Source: an uncultured Desulfovibrio sp.
GTDB taxonomy: Bacteria > Desulfobacterota > Desulfovibrionia > Desulfovibrionales > Desulfovibrionaceae
DNA length: 64,000 nucleotides
Assembly (NCBI GenBank): GCA_913063155.1
Contig: CAJXYU010000003.1
Coordinates: forward strand, 1 to 64,000
Direction of reading: 5' to 3'
In this document: piece by piece, positions 35,763 to 44,806 of the stretch
Position numbering within the stretch: the stretch's first letter is position 1
How the letters are laid out: every line of letters begins with the position of its first letter
The notes under the pieces: generated by a model
The model's database searches: none
Told to the model about the DNA's origin: nothing
What the model saw: the letters and a program-made list of their open reading frames with translations, nothing else
Position numbers and translations under genes: made by a program

Positions 35763-38700
35763 CTATTGCGGTGCGGGATTGTACTCCTGGGCCCGACGCT
35801 CGACCTCGAAATCCTCAAGCGCGGCCTTGGCAAGAGAAGCCTGCAACGAGTCGGGCCGTTTGTCGATGATATCCTGGAGCAGCTTCCGCCACTCGTCCGT
35901 GGCTCCGGCCTTCTTGTAGATGCGGGCCAGCTTGAAGCGTGTGGGAGCCCATTCCGGGTTGTCCGGAGTGATATACTTGTCGTACTCGCGGGCCCACTTG
36001 AGCGCTTCCTCGTAACGCCCCGAACGTTCGGTGGCGTAGATGGACATGAGCACCGCGTCCTTTATCTTTTCCGGATCGCCGTTGGTCTGCAGAAGCAGCG
36101 ACAGTGCTTCCTGGGCATAGGCGAACACGCGGTGCAGATCCTGACGTTTCATGGCGTCCTTGGCCATGTAATACATGGCGTAGCCGCGAAAGGACGGATC
36201 CACTTCAGGGTCCTTGCCCAGATCGGCCCACAGAGGCAGCGCCCGGTCGGCCTCGCCCATGTTCTGCAGGGCCATGGCCCTGGCATATTCCAACTGGCGC
36301 TGCTGCTTGGGCTGCAGCTTCCAGTGTTTGCTGGCCCGGTCCACCAGTTTGTTGATGCTGGCCCAGGCGTACTGGTCGAGGTAAATGCCCACGGCCAGAT
36401 CAATGGCCTTGTCCGACGCACCGGGTACCTGCTTTTCACCCAGATACGGCTCAATGATCTCCAGGGCCTTGTCGGGCTGCTTCAGCTTCCAGTAGCTGTT
36501 GGCCACCATAAGCTTGGTGTTGTCGTCCACCCGGGTGTCACCCTTGCCTATAAAGTCGTAACTTTCCCAATAACGGACCACTCGCTGGTAATTGTCCTCA
36601 TCCATCAGGCCGGGAACGGCCAGGGCGAACACCTTGTCACCCAGCTCGCGGGCGCGCGGCAGCAGATCGCTTGCGGGGAACTTGTCGATGAAATCCTGGG
36701 CCGCGGTCAGGGCCTCCGGATATTTCTTGTTGAAAGCGTACCACATGGCCAGCTTGAGTTGCGCCACCGGCGCCAAAGGACTGTCCGGGAATTTCTCCAC
36801 GATTTCCTTGTAGGCTTTCACGGGCCGCAGGTTGTACGGCCGATCGAACACGGAAACCATCTGGACCATGGTCGGATCGTCGTAGATGCCTTCTTCGGCC
36901 AGGCGCATCTTGGACACAAGGCCGCCTTCCCTGTCCGGATACTGGGCCGCGGCCTTTTCATATATCTCCCGGGCAGGATCCTTGAATCCCTGTTTCAGAT
37001 AGATATCACCGATACGGGCCAGGGCGATGTCCGAGGATTCGGCTTCAGGGTTCAAGTTGTAGTAAGTGAAATAATGATCCTTGGCCTGGGCGTATTTCTT
37101 GAGACGCATCTCAATATCACCGGCCAGGAGCAGATATTCGGGACGAGCCATGTAGTAGTCGGGCCAGCGTTTGTCGATGTAGTCCACGATCTGGTAGGCT
37201 TGGTCGGTGTATCCCAACCGATCCAGAGACTCCGCCAGCAGATATGAGGCGCTCTTGACCAATTCGTTTTCCGGATAGGTCTGCACCATGTACTGGAGCT
37301 GGTCGGCCGCCTTGCGATACTCGCCCTTGCGGAAATAATATTCCCCCCAATAGTAGCTGATGGACGGGATGACCTGGTCGTCCGGGTACTTGTTCTGCAA
37401 AATGCTGAAATAGGCCTTTGCCTCGGGCAGGTTCCCCACCTTGAGGTTGATGAGCCCCAGGTTGACCAGGGCCTGGGGAGCCTTGGGAGAGTCGGGGTTG
37501 TAGTTGAGCGCCTCGGTATAGGCCCCTGCTATCTCGTCGAATTTGTCCGCAGGATCATCCTTGTAAAGCTGCATGGCTATGTCGCCAAGGGCGTAAAGTG
37601 CTTCTTCGCGATACTCATCCGGCAACAGCGGATTGGGCAGAATCTCCTTGAACAGTTTCTGCGCCTCCAACAGATTGCCGTTGAGCATCAGGGACTGGGC
37701 ATCCAGGGCCTTGTTGCGCAGTTCATTGGCGGCAATGGTGGCATTGTCCATTTCCGGCTCAGGGGCCTGAGCCATGTCGGGCTCCCGCTCTGACGAAATT
37801 TCGCCCACGGCTTCCGCCGGGACCTTCTCTTCCTGCGCCGCCGGCTGTTCCGTGGGTTCGTCCACGACAGGCGGCGCAACAGCCTGCTCCACCAACGTGG
37901 AGGACGGCTGCACGGCTCCCGTCACGGAAGACGGCGGAGCAACGACACTTCCCTTGACCGAGCCGGAATCATGCGGTTGAGCCACCGAGACCGGTCCGAA
38001 ATCTTCCGGCGGCGGAGCCGGAGTTCCCGCAACGCTCGTTCCGGCATCCGGTGCAGTGGAGACGGGCTGTCCCTCACTTACTCCGGAAAGCGGAATCTCA
38101 TCGGGCGGAGGAGACACGGTTCCACGCACATTCCCGGCGCCCTCCAGGGCCTGTGTCCCGGGAAGACGAATAACAGGCGCCTGGGCCGCAGTAGTATTCC
38201 CCAACTCCGTCAGCTTCACGTCCGCTGCATCACGGTCCGTGGCCTGAAAACGCATGGCATGGGTGCTGGAGCCGTTGTCGACACCCGGCGGCGGAGCCAC
38301 CTCGGTCCGAACGGTATGGGGAACGGAAAAGAAAGGCCTGCGCCTGCCTCCCTGTCCCTTGAGATCGGTCTCCTGAAGGTCCTGCGGTGCGGCGGCCCTC
38401 TGCTTGGGCTGCTGCGCAGGCGCAGCAGGCCGGGATTCAGGTTTGCGGGCGGAAGAAACCGGTTTCCTGCCTGGAGGTTGCCAGCGCGCACCTATGGAAT
38501 CGCGAAAAACCTGTACCAACACCTCCGGTTTGGCCGGGTCCGTAACCCGGATGAAACCGAAACTCCTGGTCTTGGTTTTCAGAATCAGGGAGTTGCCCGA
38601 AATGGAAGCCGAGCCGATGAGCCTGCTGCTTTTGAGAGCGGAAAGATTCGGTTTGCGTTCCCTGGCCCAGAATCCGGAAGGAAAGGTGACGGTGACCTGC

Positions 38701-38888
38701 GTGACGCCGGTGCGGGAAACCGTGTAGTCAGGCACGACGCCGGAATCGAACACCAAAGTCATGCGATCCGAATCGGCATTCGAATTCAGGCGCACGTCAA
38801 GGGCCGAGGCCGGAGACGCCCAAAAGCTTCCGACAACGGTCAAGACGGCGAGTGCCCATAGTATGTGCTTACTTCTTTTCACAGCCAC
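35763..38888 (-). CDS. Large exported tetratricopeptide-repeat protein
   Basis: A 1041-residue protein with a Sec signal peptide (WALAVLTVVGSFWASPASA). Residues about 30-140 form a beta-rich AMIN-like domain (MTLVFDSGVVPDYTV...VLVQVFRDSIG). A Pro/Ala/Gln/Glu-rich linker covers about 145-390. From about 400 to 1030 there are many TPR-type helical repeats (for example ALYALGDIAMQLYKDDP, YFSILQNKYPDDQVIPSISYYWGEYYF). It is probably a periplasmic scaffold. The AMIN-like plus TPR layout recalls proteins that work at the envelope or polar machinery. It follows a sigma-54 activator gene by 58 bp. Confidence 0.75.
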   Translation of the reverse strand: MAVKRSKHILWALAVLTVVGSFWASPASALDVRLNSNADSDRMTLVFDSGVVPDYTVSRTGVTQVTVTFPSGFWARERKPNLSALKSSRLIGSASISGNSLILKTKTRSFGFIRVTDPAKPEVLVQVFRDSIGARWQPPGRKPVSSARKPESRPAAPAQQPKQRAAAPQDLQETDLKGQGGRRRPFFSVPHTVRTEVAPPPGVDNGSSTHAMRFQATDRDAADVKLTELGNTTAAQAPVIRLPGTQALEGAGNVRGTVSPPPDEIPLSGVSEGQPVSTAPDAGTSVAGTPAPPPEDFGPVSVAQPHDSGSVKGSVVAPPSSVTGAVQPSSTLVEQAVAPPVVDEPTEQPAAQEEKVPAEAVGEISSEREPDMAQAPEPEMDNATIAANELRNKALDAQSLMLNGNLLEAQKLFKEILPNPLLPDEYREEALYALGDIAMQLYKDDPADKFDEIAGAYTEALNYNPDSPKAPQALVNLGLINLKVGNLPEAKAYFSILQNKYPDDQVIPSISYYWGEYYFRKGEYRKAADQLQYMVQTYPENELVKSASYLLAESLDRLGYTDQAYQIVDYIDKRWPDYYMARPEYLLLAGDIEMRLKKYAQAKDHYFTYYNLNPEAESSDIALARIGDIYLKQGFKDPAREIYEKAAAQYPDREGGLVSKMRLAEEGIYDDPTMVQMVSVFDRPYNLRPVKAYKEIVEKFPDSPLAPVAQLKLAMWYAFNKKYPEALTAAQDFIDKFPASDLLPRARELGDKVFALAVPGLMDEDNYQRVVRYWESYDFIGKGDTRVDDNTKLMVANSYWKLKQPDKALEIIEPYLGEKQVPGASDKAIDLAVGIYLDQYAWASINKLVDRASKHWKLQPKQQRQLEYARAMALQNMGEADRALPLWADLGKDPEVDPSFRGYAMYYMAKDAMKRQDLHRVFAYAQEALSLLLQTNGDPEKIKDAVLMSIYATERSGRYEEALKWAREYDKYITPDNPEWAPTRFKLARIYKKAGATDEWRKLLQDIIDKRPDSLQASLAKAALEDFEVERRAQEYNPAPQ

Positions 38889-38946
38889 GTCGGGTGGTTA
38901 TGCAAAACCCGTGCTGCCGGGAGAGCCCCGACCCCCCATCCGCCGT

Positions 38947-39963
38947 CTAATCGAGCAATTTGCGCTTCTTGATTTTTTCGATCAGCGTGGTGCGCTTGAT
39001 ACCCAACATCTCGGCGGCCTTGTTCTTGACGCCGCCAGCGGCGTCAAGCGCCTCCAGAAGCAACCTGTCTTCAATGGACTCAAGGAACTCCTTCAGCCCC
39101 GAAGCCCTGTCGTTCATATCAAGCAATGTGGGCCAGACAAATCCTGCAGGACGAACCTGCACTTCCTCCACCTTGCGCAACGGCGTTTCGCCGATGTCGG
39201 TCCATATCTTGTCGGGTAGATCTTCCGGAGCGACCTCCTTACTATCGCAGAGAATCGAAAGGCGCTCCATAAAATTTTCCAGCTCGCGGACGTTGCCGGG
39301 CCAGGAATAGGTCAGGAACATTTCCTTGGCCCTTTCGCTCAGACTGAGGCCGCCCCGCTCCTTCTCCCTGCAGAAGCGACCCAGAAAATGTTCAGCGAGT
39401 GTAATGATGTCCCCGTCGCGCTCGCGCAGGGGCGGCAAATGCAGCGGAATGACATTCAGGCGGTAGAAAAGATCTTCGCGGAAACGGCCTGCCTGAACCT
39501 CATCCTCCAGATCCCGATTGGTGGCGGCCACGACGCGCACGTCCACCTTCTTGATCTGAGTGCCGCCCACCCGCTCGATTTCCTTTTCCTGCAGGGCGCG
39601 CAGAATCTTGACCTGCAAACTGAGGTCCATCTCCCCTATTTCGTCCAGAAAAATGGTACCGCCGTCGGCCAGTTCAAAACGGCCCGGCCGTGACCGAATC
39701 GCGTGGGTGAAAGCACCCTTTTCATGCCCGAAGAGCTCGGATTCCAACAATTCCTTGGGGATGGCCCCGCAGTTGATGGGAACGAAGGCCTTGTCCTTGC
39801 GTTTGCTGTTGCGGTGGAGGGCACGCACCAGCAGCTCCTTGCCTGTCCCGGACTCGCCAGTGACCAGCACAGTGCTTTCCGTTGGTGCAACTTTCTCAAG
39901 AATTTTAAACACCTCGGCGAGAGCCGGGCTGTTACCGATGATACCATCCACGTTGAGAGCCAT
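38947..39963 (-). CDS. Sigma-54-dependent activator without receiver domain, GAFTHA variant
   Basis: About 338 residues from ATG 39963 (GGAGG, spacing 5). It starts almost at once with the AAA+ domain: Walker A GESGTGKE, the L1-loop motif reads GAFTHA instead of GAFTGA, Walker B GGTIFLDEIGEM, and sensor/arginine-finger region FREDLFYRLNVIPLHLPPLRER. A Fis-type HTH ends the protein (NKAAEMLGIKRTTLIEKIKKRKL). No receiver or GAF domain is present. The domain resembles FleQ/FlrA flagellar activators, which would fit the sigma-54 flagellar promoters, but that link is inference. Confidence 0.88.
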   Translation of the reverse strand: MALNVDGIIGNSPALAEVFKILEKVAPTESTVLVTGESGTGKELLVRALHRNSKRKDKAFVPINCGAIPKELLESELFGHEKGAFTHAIRSRPGRFELADGGTIFLDEIGEMDLSLQVKILRALQEKEIERVGGTQIKKVDVRVVAATNRDLEDEVQAGRFREDLFYRLNVIPLHLPPLRERDGDIITLAEHFLGRFCREKERGGLSLSERAKEMFLTYSWPGNVRELENFMERLSILCDSKEVAPEDLPDKIWTDIGETPLRKVEEVQVRPAGFVWPTLLDMNDRASGLKEFLESIEDRLLLEALDAAGGVKNKAAEMLGIKRTTLIEKIKKRKLLD

Positions 39964-40284
39964 CGGACCTCCGATCGAAGTGTGTGCTCGTTTGAAAGGC
40001 AGGCGCAGCACAGGGCTCTGCGGAACTGCGCGCGTTCTTATCCTAACTGTCAATGAAATGACGGCCTGTCAAGGTTCTCTTGAAAAATTTTAGAAAAAAT
40101 GTGCAAGAAAGCGGTGCGGTTAGCCTGGGTTTCCCATCCCGGACAGGGACAATATCATGACCGCTTCAGCCATTTCATCTGCTTTGATAAAAATAAATAT
40201 TATAAAATCAACATATTATAAAGATCATGACACAAAAAAAGACCCGGCCGTCCGGCCGGGTCTTCATGTCACATCGTCTGCACT
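39964..40284. other. Intergenic region upstream of the sigma-54 activator
   Basis: 321 bp without a gene. The right end is the dehydrogenase terminator (40233-40262). The remainder is AT-rich and contains two TTGACA sequences on the minus strand (near 40055-40080), neither with a -10 at good spacing. No sigma-54 element was found, so I cannot assign a promoter. Confidence 0.5.
40233..40262 (-). terminator. Terminator of the FAD-dependent dehydrogenase gene
   Basis: GACCCGGCCG, a 2-base loop and CGGCCGGGTC, followed on the minus strand by TTTTTTTG. Confidence 0.88.
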
Positions 40285-41685
40285 TCAACTGCGGTGAATG
40301 ATTTCCTTTGCAGGAACCAACGCCGTGGCTGCCGCGGAAACGATATTCCCGGCGACGCCGGGTCCATCGCCGGCCACAAACAGGCCCTCCACCGACGTCT
40401 CAAGCTGATCGCTGGTGTCCACCTGAGTGGCAAAGAACTTGATCTCCGGAGCGTACAGCAGGGTCTCGTCGTTGGAGACCCCGGGCACGACCTTGTTGAG
40501 CTGTTCCAGACCGTCCACAAGGTTGGTGACGATACGCTCGGGCAGTGCCATGGCGATGTCGCCGCAGACCACGTCCTTGAGCGTAGGTTCGATGTAGCTG
40601 TTCTTGATGCGGTTCCAGGTGGAACGGCGGCCGCGCTTGAGGTCGCCGAAACGCTGCAGGATGGGCCTGCCGCCGCCGATTATGGTTGCCAGGCGGCCGA
40701 TGGATTCACCGTAGGCCTGGTTGTCCTCCACCGGGTCCGTAAGCACCACCTTGGAAAGGAAGGCGAAATTGGTGTTGTCCGACTTCTTGTCCATGTAGGC
40801 ATGGCCGTTGACGCAGACGAAGTCCTGATAGTTCTCCACGGCCACGAATCCGCCGTAGTTGGTGCAGAAAGTACGGGTCTGGTCGTCGTATTTATTGGTA
40901 CGGACGAAGAAAGTGGGGTCATAGATGATGTCGCAGAGATCCTGCATGATCTCGTTATGCACCTCCACACGCACTCCCACTTCTATGCCGCGCTGGGAAA
41001 CATTGATACCGTGGCTCTTGACCACCGAGGCCACCCATTCCGCACCTACGCGGCCAGGTGCGAGAATCACGTTCTTGGCGGTGTAATCTCCGCGATTGGT
41101 TCTCACGCCCGCAACCTTGCCACCTTCCACGAGCACATCCTTTACTTCTTCGGAAGTGTGGAAGGCGACGCCCTTGTCGCGAATGTAATCGGCCATGGCG
41201 GCGATGTGATGGGGCAGATTGTCCGAACCGAGATGCTTCTGCTTGATCAACAGCAAGTCTATGCCGTGTTTCTTGGCTTCCTTGCGGATGCCCTGGGCCT
41301 CTTCCCGGTTGGTGGGATACACCTTTCCGTCCATGTTGAAGCGGTTGAAGATCTCTTCGGTTTCATCAATGAGCTTGTTGGCTTCGGACATGGGCATGAA
41401 CTGGGACAGGTCGGTCTTGCCCAGCTTGGGGATGAAGTTGAGCTTGCCGTCGGAAAAGAGCCCTGCTCCGCCCACGCCGCATAAAATATGACAAGGACGG
41501 CATTTCACACAGTTCTTTTCTCCGGTGATGGGGCAGGTGCGCTTGAGGGAAGGCTTGCCCTTTTCAATGACGAGTACGTCGAGGTTGGAGTGTTCGCCGA
41601 GGTAGTAGGCGGCGAAAAGCCCGGCCGGGCCGCCACCTACGATAATAACATCGTAATTCGTTTTCACAGGCTTGTTGGGAGCCAT
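40285..41685 (-). CDS. Uncharacterised FAD-dependent dehydrogenase (COG2509 type)
   Basis: A 466-residue flavoprotein. The N-terminal FAD site [18 protein letters not shown] is followed by a Cys-rich stretch [20 protein letters not shown] (about 50-70) and [13 protein letters not shown], as in COG2509 proteins. The C-terminal [22 protein letters not shown] completes the dinucleotide fold. The reaction is not known, and the Cys cluster suggests a metal or Fe-S site. GGAGGATC precedes the ATG. The upstream leader starts with a strong hairpin (41711-41753). Confidence 0.85.
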   Translation of the reverse strand: MAPNKPVKTNYDVIIVGGGPAGLFAAYYLGEHSNLDVLVIEKGKPSLKRTCPITGEKNCVKCRPCHILCGVGGAGLFSDGKLNFIPKLGKTDLSQFMPMSEANKLIDETEEIFNRFNMDGKVYPTNREEAQGIRKEAKKHGIDLLLIKQKHLGSDNLPHHIAAMADYIRDKGVAFHTSEEVKDVLVEGGKVAGVRTNRGDYTAKNVILAPGRVGAEWVASVVKSHGINVSQRGIEVGVRVEVHNEIMQDLCDIIYDPTFFVRTNKYDDQTRTFCTNYGGFVAVENYQDFVCVNGHAYMDKKSDNTNFAFLSKVVLTDPVEDNQAYGESIGRLATIIGGGRPILQRFGDLKRGRRSTWNRIKNSYIEPTLKDVVCGDIAMALPERIVTNLVDGLEQLNKVVPGVSNDETLLYAPEIKFFATQVDTSDQLETSVEGLFVAGDGPGVAGNIVSAAATALVPAKEIIHRS

Positions 41686-41710
41686 TGTCTGATCCTCCGT
41701 GGACGCAAGT

Positions 41711-41753
41711 ATGGCCCACCTGCTTTGCGCAAATCGGCGCGCAGACGGGCCAT
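41711..41753 (-). promoter_or_regulatory. 5'-terminal hairpin in the dehydrogenase leader
   Basis: Nested stems ATGGCCC/GGGCCAT, CTGC/GCAG and GCGC/GCGC span 43 bases and end 26 bp before the ATG, just upstream of the ribosome binding site. With the promoter at 41759-41788, the mRNA would begin almost exactly with this hairpin. It could be an RNA-stabilising element or an operator. Confidence 0.55.
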
Positions 41754-41758
41754 AGTTT

Positions 41759-41788
41759 ACATTAGTACCAAACGGAAAGACACGTCAA
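41759..41788 (-). promoter_or_regulatory. Candidate sigma-70-type promoter of the dehydrogenase gene
   Basis: On the minus strand, TTGACG (41788-41783), an 18-bp spacer and TAATGT (41764-41759). The -35 matches 5 of 6 bases; the -10 is weaker. Confidence 0.45.
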
Positions 41789-41831
41789 GGAGAATTCCGT
41801 TATCACCAGCCACTTCTCCACCTTGCGCAAA

Positions 41832-41863
41832 CAAAAAAAGCCTCCACTTTTTCAAGAGGAGGC
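41832..41863 (-). terminator. Terminator of the FlgC-like gene
   Basis: On the minus strand GCCTCC and GGAGGC pair (41858-41863 with 41840-41845), followed by TTTTTTTG. It lies 26 bp after the stop of the rod-domain gene. Confidence 0.85.
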
Positions 41864-41888
41864 CGAATTAGTCTGATATTGCAAATGA

Positions 41889-42218
41889 TTATACCATCAT
41901 ATTGAGCAGATATCCGGTCATCTCATCATTGGCCCGAACCACGGCGGCGTTGGCCCCATAGGCATTCTCGCTGGTCATGAGGGAGACCATCTCGTTCCCG
42001 AGATCCACGTTGCTGGTCTCACGCCCCTCAAAGACGGAACCTGCCGAAGTGTCCCTGGTCAGGGACGCGACACGAACCCCCTGGTCTCCGGGGCCGGATT
42101 CCAGATTTGCTCGGGACGCCTGAAAACCATCGGTATTCACGTTGGCGATGTTGTTGGCCGCCACCTGGTGCACCGAGGCATGGGCGCTCAAGGCGGAAAG
42201 ACTCGTATCCATACTCAT
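41889..42218 (-). CDS. Orphan flagellar rod-domain protein (FlgC-like)
   Basis: About 109 residues from ATG 42218 (alternatives at 42212 and 42245; none has a good ribosome binding site). The N-terminus SALSAHASVHQVAANNIANVNTDGFQASR is the flagellar rod/hook N-terminal motif in overlapping form. The C-terminus SNVDLGNEMVSLMTSENAYGANAAVVRANDEM is the rod C-terminal domain. Almost nothing lies between, so it is shorter than FlgC. It stands 20 kb from the flagellar locus as a single gene with its own terminator. It may be a minor rod component. Confidence 0.75.
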   Translation of the reverse strand: MSMDTSLSALSAHASVHQVAANNIANVNTDGFQASRANLESGPGDQGVRVASLTRDTSAGSVFEGRETSNVDLGNEMVSLMTSENAYGANAAVVRANDEMTGYLLNMMV

Positions 42219-42453
42219 ACAGTCAATATAGTCGTTCCGGGGCATGCATGCAAGTTTCCAAAAACGTCCCGCAATACCGGAAAGTTATCGACTTCAGCAT
42301 AAAGTAGCTGAAAAAGGGAGGACGAGCCCGCAGGACCGCGAATTTGAAAATCACACCTCCTCTCAAGGAGGGACCCCCTGGACGGCCAAAACCCTAAAGC
42401 GTGAGGGAGAAGGCAGCCTCCGAGAAAAGACGCCCCTCCCCCCCCCTCGCTCC

Positions 42454-43242
42454 TCATTTACTTTCAATGCAGGCGAACGCGGAATGGTTGTGAATGGACT
42501 CGAAACTCTCCACCTCCACCCGATACCAGGTGATCTGCGGATGTTCGTCAAGTCCGCGCGCCGCCTCACGAACCACATCCTCCACAAAACAGGGGTTGGC
42601 GAATGCCGCTTCGGTGACGAACTTCTCGTCCTCGCGCTTGAGAAGGGAATAGACGCGGCAGGAACCGGCGGATTCGGCGACCTCGATGATATCCTCCAAC
42701 CAGACGAATCCGTCGAAGCGGCAGCGAATGCGCACCACGGCCCTCTGACTGTGTGCGCCCTCGTCGCTGATGGCTTTGGAGCACGGGCATACGGTCATGA
42801 CCGGCACGTCCGCGCCCAGGGTGAAAGTCAACTTGCCGTCGCGCAGCTCGCCGTCCACCTGGCACTTGTAGTCCATGAGCCCGCCCGCCCCGCTCTCGGG
42901 CGATGTCTGGCGCAGGAAGTAGGGAAACACGAACCGGCAGTGCGCACTGCGGGCATCGAGCCGCTCGGCGATGTCGGCCAGAAGCTTCTTGAAGGAGCCG
43001 TAATCCAATTCCTCAGCCCACCCTTCCAAAGCCTCGACAAACCGGCTCATGTGCGTACCCTTGAAATGGGCCGGCAGATCCACGGAAAGATCTACCTTGG
43101 CAACGGTATGCTGGGTTCCCTTTTCCCGGTGGCGGACGATGATGGGCAACCGGATGTCCTTGACGCCCACGCGATCGATGGCCAGAGAGACGCCGGGCTG
43201 CCCGCTCTGGACGTCCTCCATGTTTTTCTTTTTATCAGACAT
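42454..43242 (-). CDS. folE2: GTP cyclohydrolase FolE2 (type IB)
   Basis: A 262-residue FolE2, the metal-flexible, zinc-independent enzyme that makes 7,8-dihydroneopterin triphosphate from GTP for folate. The family motif [17 protein letters not shown] (Cys152 and Cys154) and the N-terminal [10 protein letters not shown] are visible. A folE2 gene is often used when zinc is scarce, but I see no Zur-type site. It lies 142 bp downstream of nikR on the same strand. Confidence 0.93.
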   Translation of the reverse strand: MSDKKKNMEDVQSGQPGVSLAIDRVGVKDIRLPIIVRHREKGTQHTVAKVDLSVDLPAHFKGTHMSRFVEALEGWAEELDYGSFKKLLADIAERLDARSAHCRFVFPYFLRQTSPESGAGGLMDYKCQVDGELRDGKLTFTLGADVPVMTVCPCSKAISDEGAHSQRAVVRIRCRFDGFVWLEDIIEVAESAGSCRVYSLLKREDEKFVTEAAFANPCFVEDVVREAARGLDEHPQITWYRVEVESFESIHNHSAFACIESK

Positions 43243-43384
43243 AATTCCCTTGAAAAAAAAGACTTCTTCACTGCTGAAAAGGCTGATGCCGGATTGCCCC
43301 GGAAAAGACGAATTCCCGTGGAACTCTATACGCGCCGATATTTATTTTCCCTTGCGGCCTGCATTCAAACCTTTTTCAACAGAA

Positions 43385-43804
43385 TTAAATCAAATCCCGT
43401 CCGGTGGTGGTCAGTGAAAGGTTGCCATGCTTCACTCCCTTGGTGGAGATCAGCTTCTGGCCCAACTTCTTGATCTGCTCGGCCTCGCCCTTGAGCACAA
43501 TGACCTCCAGGCAGTTGTGGTGATCCAGATGAATATGCAGGGTGGTTTGGATGGCATCGTGATGATCGTGCTGAATCTCGGTCAACCGCTGCGCCAACCC
43601 GCTCTGGTGGTGATCGTAGACCAGGGTCAGGGTGCCGGCCAGCTCTCCGGAGGCGTCCTCCCACTCCTTCTGCACCAGGGTGTTGCGGATCAGGTCGCGG
43701 ATGGCCTCGGAACGGGTCTGGTAGCTGCGCTCCTTGCAAAGACTGTCGAACTTTTCCAGCAGGTCGGAATCCAGGGACACGCCAAACCGAATCGTCTTGC
43801 CCAT
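43385..43804 (-). CDS. nikR: Nickel-responsive regulator NikR
   Basis: About 139 residues from ATG 43804 (GGAGAG upstream). The ribbon-helix-helix N-terminus ([17 protein letters not shown]...[10 protein letters not shown]) is followed by the ACT-like nickel domain with His79, His90, His92 and Cys98. The spacing (11, 2, 6) equals that of the E. coli NikR site H76/H87/H89/C95. Nickel matters here for hydrogenases. It lies 14 bp after a methyltransferase gene and probably shares its promoter. No nickel transporter gene is nearby. Confidence 0.93.
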   Translation of the reverse strand: MGKTIRFGVSLDSDLLEKFDSLCKERSYQTRSEAIRDLIRNTLVQKEWEDASGELAGTLTLVYDHHQSGLAQRLTEIQHDHHDAIQTTLHIHLDHHNCLEVIVLKGEAEQIKKLGQKLISTKGVKHGNLSLTTTGRDLI

Positions 43805-43818
43805 GAGTCTCTCCGTAT

Positions 43819-44502
43819 CTATAAGGTGATTTCCCACAAATTAACGGTCGCGTTCTGACCGCATAAAGCCACTTTTTCCGTTGTTATCCTGTTGGTTCTG
43901 AACCCTTCCTTCGCCAAATCATCCCAGACTGGTCGAGAAACGGTCCGCACGGGTTCACCGATCCAGATCCTGCCCCCCTCGGCCAGAGCCGAGCGGAACA
44001 GCCCCTTAAGAGGTTCGAAAAACCGCTTTTCATAAAGGACGTCGCCGCCCCAGATAAAGTCGAAGGAGTGGTCCCTGACGGCGGGACGCCGCCAGTCCAT
44101 GACCGTCCACAAAGGTTGCCGCACCTGGTTGACCTGGCCGTTGTGCCGCGCGAAACGCACAGCGGGCCACTCGTAGTCGAAAGCCACCACCTCGGCTCCG
44201 AGATCGGAGGCGATCATGCCGGTCAGCCCCAGGCCACACCCCAAATCCAGACAGCGCCGGCCCCGAAGCATCTCCCGATTGCGCACCAGCCACCGTCCCA
44301 GCAGCACGCTGGCGGGCCAGAGCTCCACCCAGTACGGCAGACGCTCATCTTCGTTCAAGTCGGCGCCGTCCATGGCTTCCCAGAGCGCCTCCAGGTCACT
44401 GGCGCGGTCCAGGCGCCATTCCCGTCCCTCCACCTCCACGGTCACCCGATGTCCGGGCTCATCGGAAAGCTCGGAACAAGTTTCTCTTGTTTCCAAATTC
44501 AT
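43819..44502 (-). CDS. SAM-dependent methyltransferase (Methyltransf_16-like)
   Basis: About 227 residues from ATG 44502. The order [42 protein letters not shown], and [19 protein letters not shown] matches lysine-methyltransferase-like (METTL/Methyltransf_16) proteins that modify proteins. The substrate is unknown. The frame is open 39 codons further 5', but that part is AT-rich and atypical. It is co-directional with nikR, 14 bp apart. The dyad at 44522-44539 overlaps its likely promoter. Confidence 0.75.
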   Translation of the reverse strand: MNLETRETCSELSDEPGHRVTVEVEGREWRLDRASDLEALWEAMDGADLNEDERLPYWVELWPASVLLGRWLVRNREMLRGRRCLDLGCGLGLTGMIASDLGAEVVAFDYEWPAVRFARHNGQVNQVRQPLWTVMDWRRPAVRDHSFDFIWGGDVLYEKRFFEPLKGLFRSALAEGGRIWIGEPVRTVSRPVWDDLAKEGFRTNRITTEKVALCGQNATVNLWEITL

Positions 44503-44521
44503 GATGGGTGAATATATCGCC

Positions 44522-44539
44522 GACAATAGTAGCATTGTC
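44522..44539 (-). promoter_or_regulatory. Dyad operator candidate before the methyltransferase-nikR operon
   Basis: GACAAT, six bases, ATTGTC form a perfect inverted repeat. On the minus strand the right arm is part of TTGACA, with TATATT 19 bp downstream, so a bound protein would cover the -35 region. It does not match the NikR palindromes I know. Confidence 0.4.
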
Positions 44540-44657
44540 AAATGAAACAGTAGCACTTTTTGCAAACCATACTCAAACACAATATCCGATAACGACACCT
44601 GTTTACGGACTTTTTCCATTTTTCCAATTGTTAGGAGCCGAAATGCGGAGCGGCGCA

Positions 44658-44732
44658 GTCATATTTTTGACAACACGATTCAAAAAACGGAGAAAAAAAC
44701 TTTCAAAAGCAAAAAGTGTCATATTTTTTACA
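44658..44732 (+). repeat. Two direct repeats upstream of gcvH
   Basis: GTCATATTTTTGACA (44658-44672) and GTCATATTTTTTACA (44718-44732) differ at one base and start exactly 60 bp apart, upstream of the glycine cleavage operon. They may be binding sites for a regulator of gcv expression. Confidence 0.5.
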
Positions 44733-44806
44733 GTTCCCAAGGCCACAATTCGGTGTTAGTGACAGCCTACTAAAGCAGCAATACCAACAACTCAGGAGGT
44801 AGATGG

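Larger units (their letters stand above)
44503..44806. other. Divergent control region between the nikR operon and gcvH
   Basis: 304 bp, AT-rich, without a gene. It contains the dyad GACAAT-N6-ATTGTC (44522-44539), which includes a minus-strand TTGACA, and two direct repeats 60 bp apart (44658 and 44718). A good AGGAGG precedes gcvH. I find no glycine-riboswitch core. Confidence 0.55.

Noticed and set aside
44640-44806. Glycine riboswitch before gcvH
   Set aside because: No tandem GGAGAG...GCCGAAG...CTCAGGCAAA aptamer pattern is present; the region is AT-rich.
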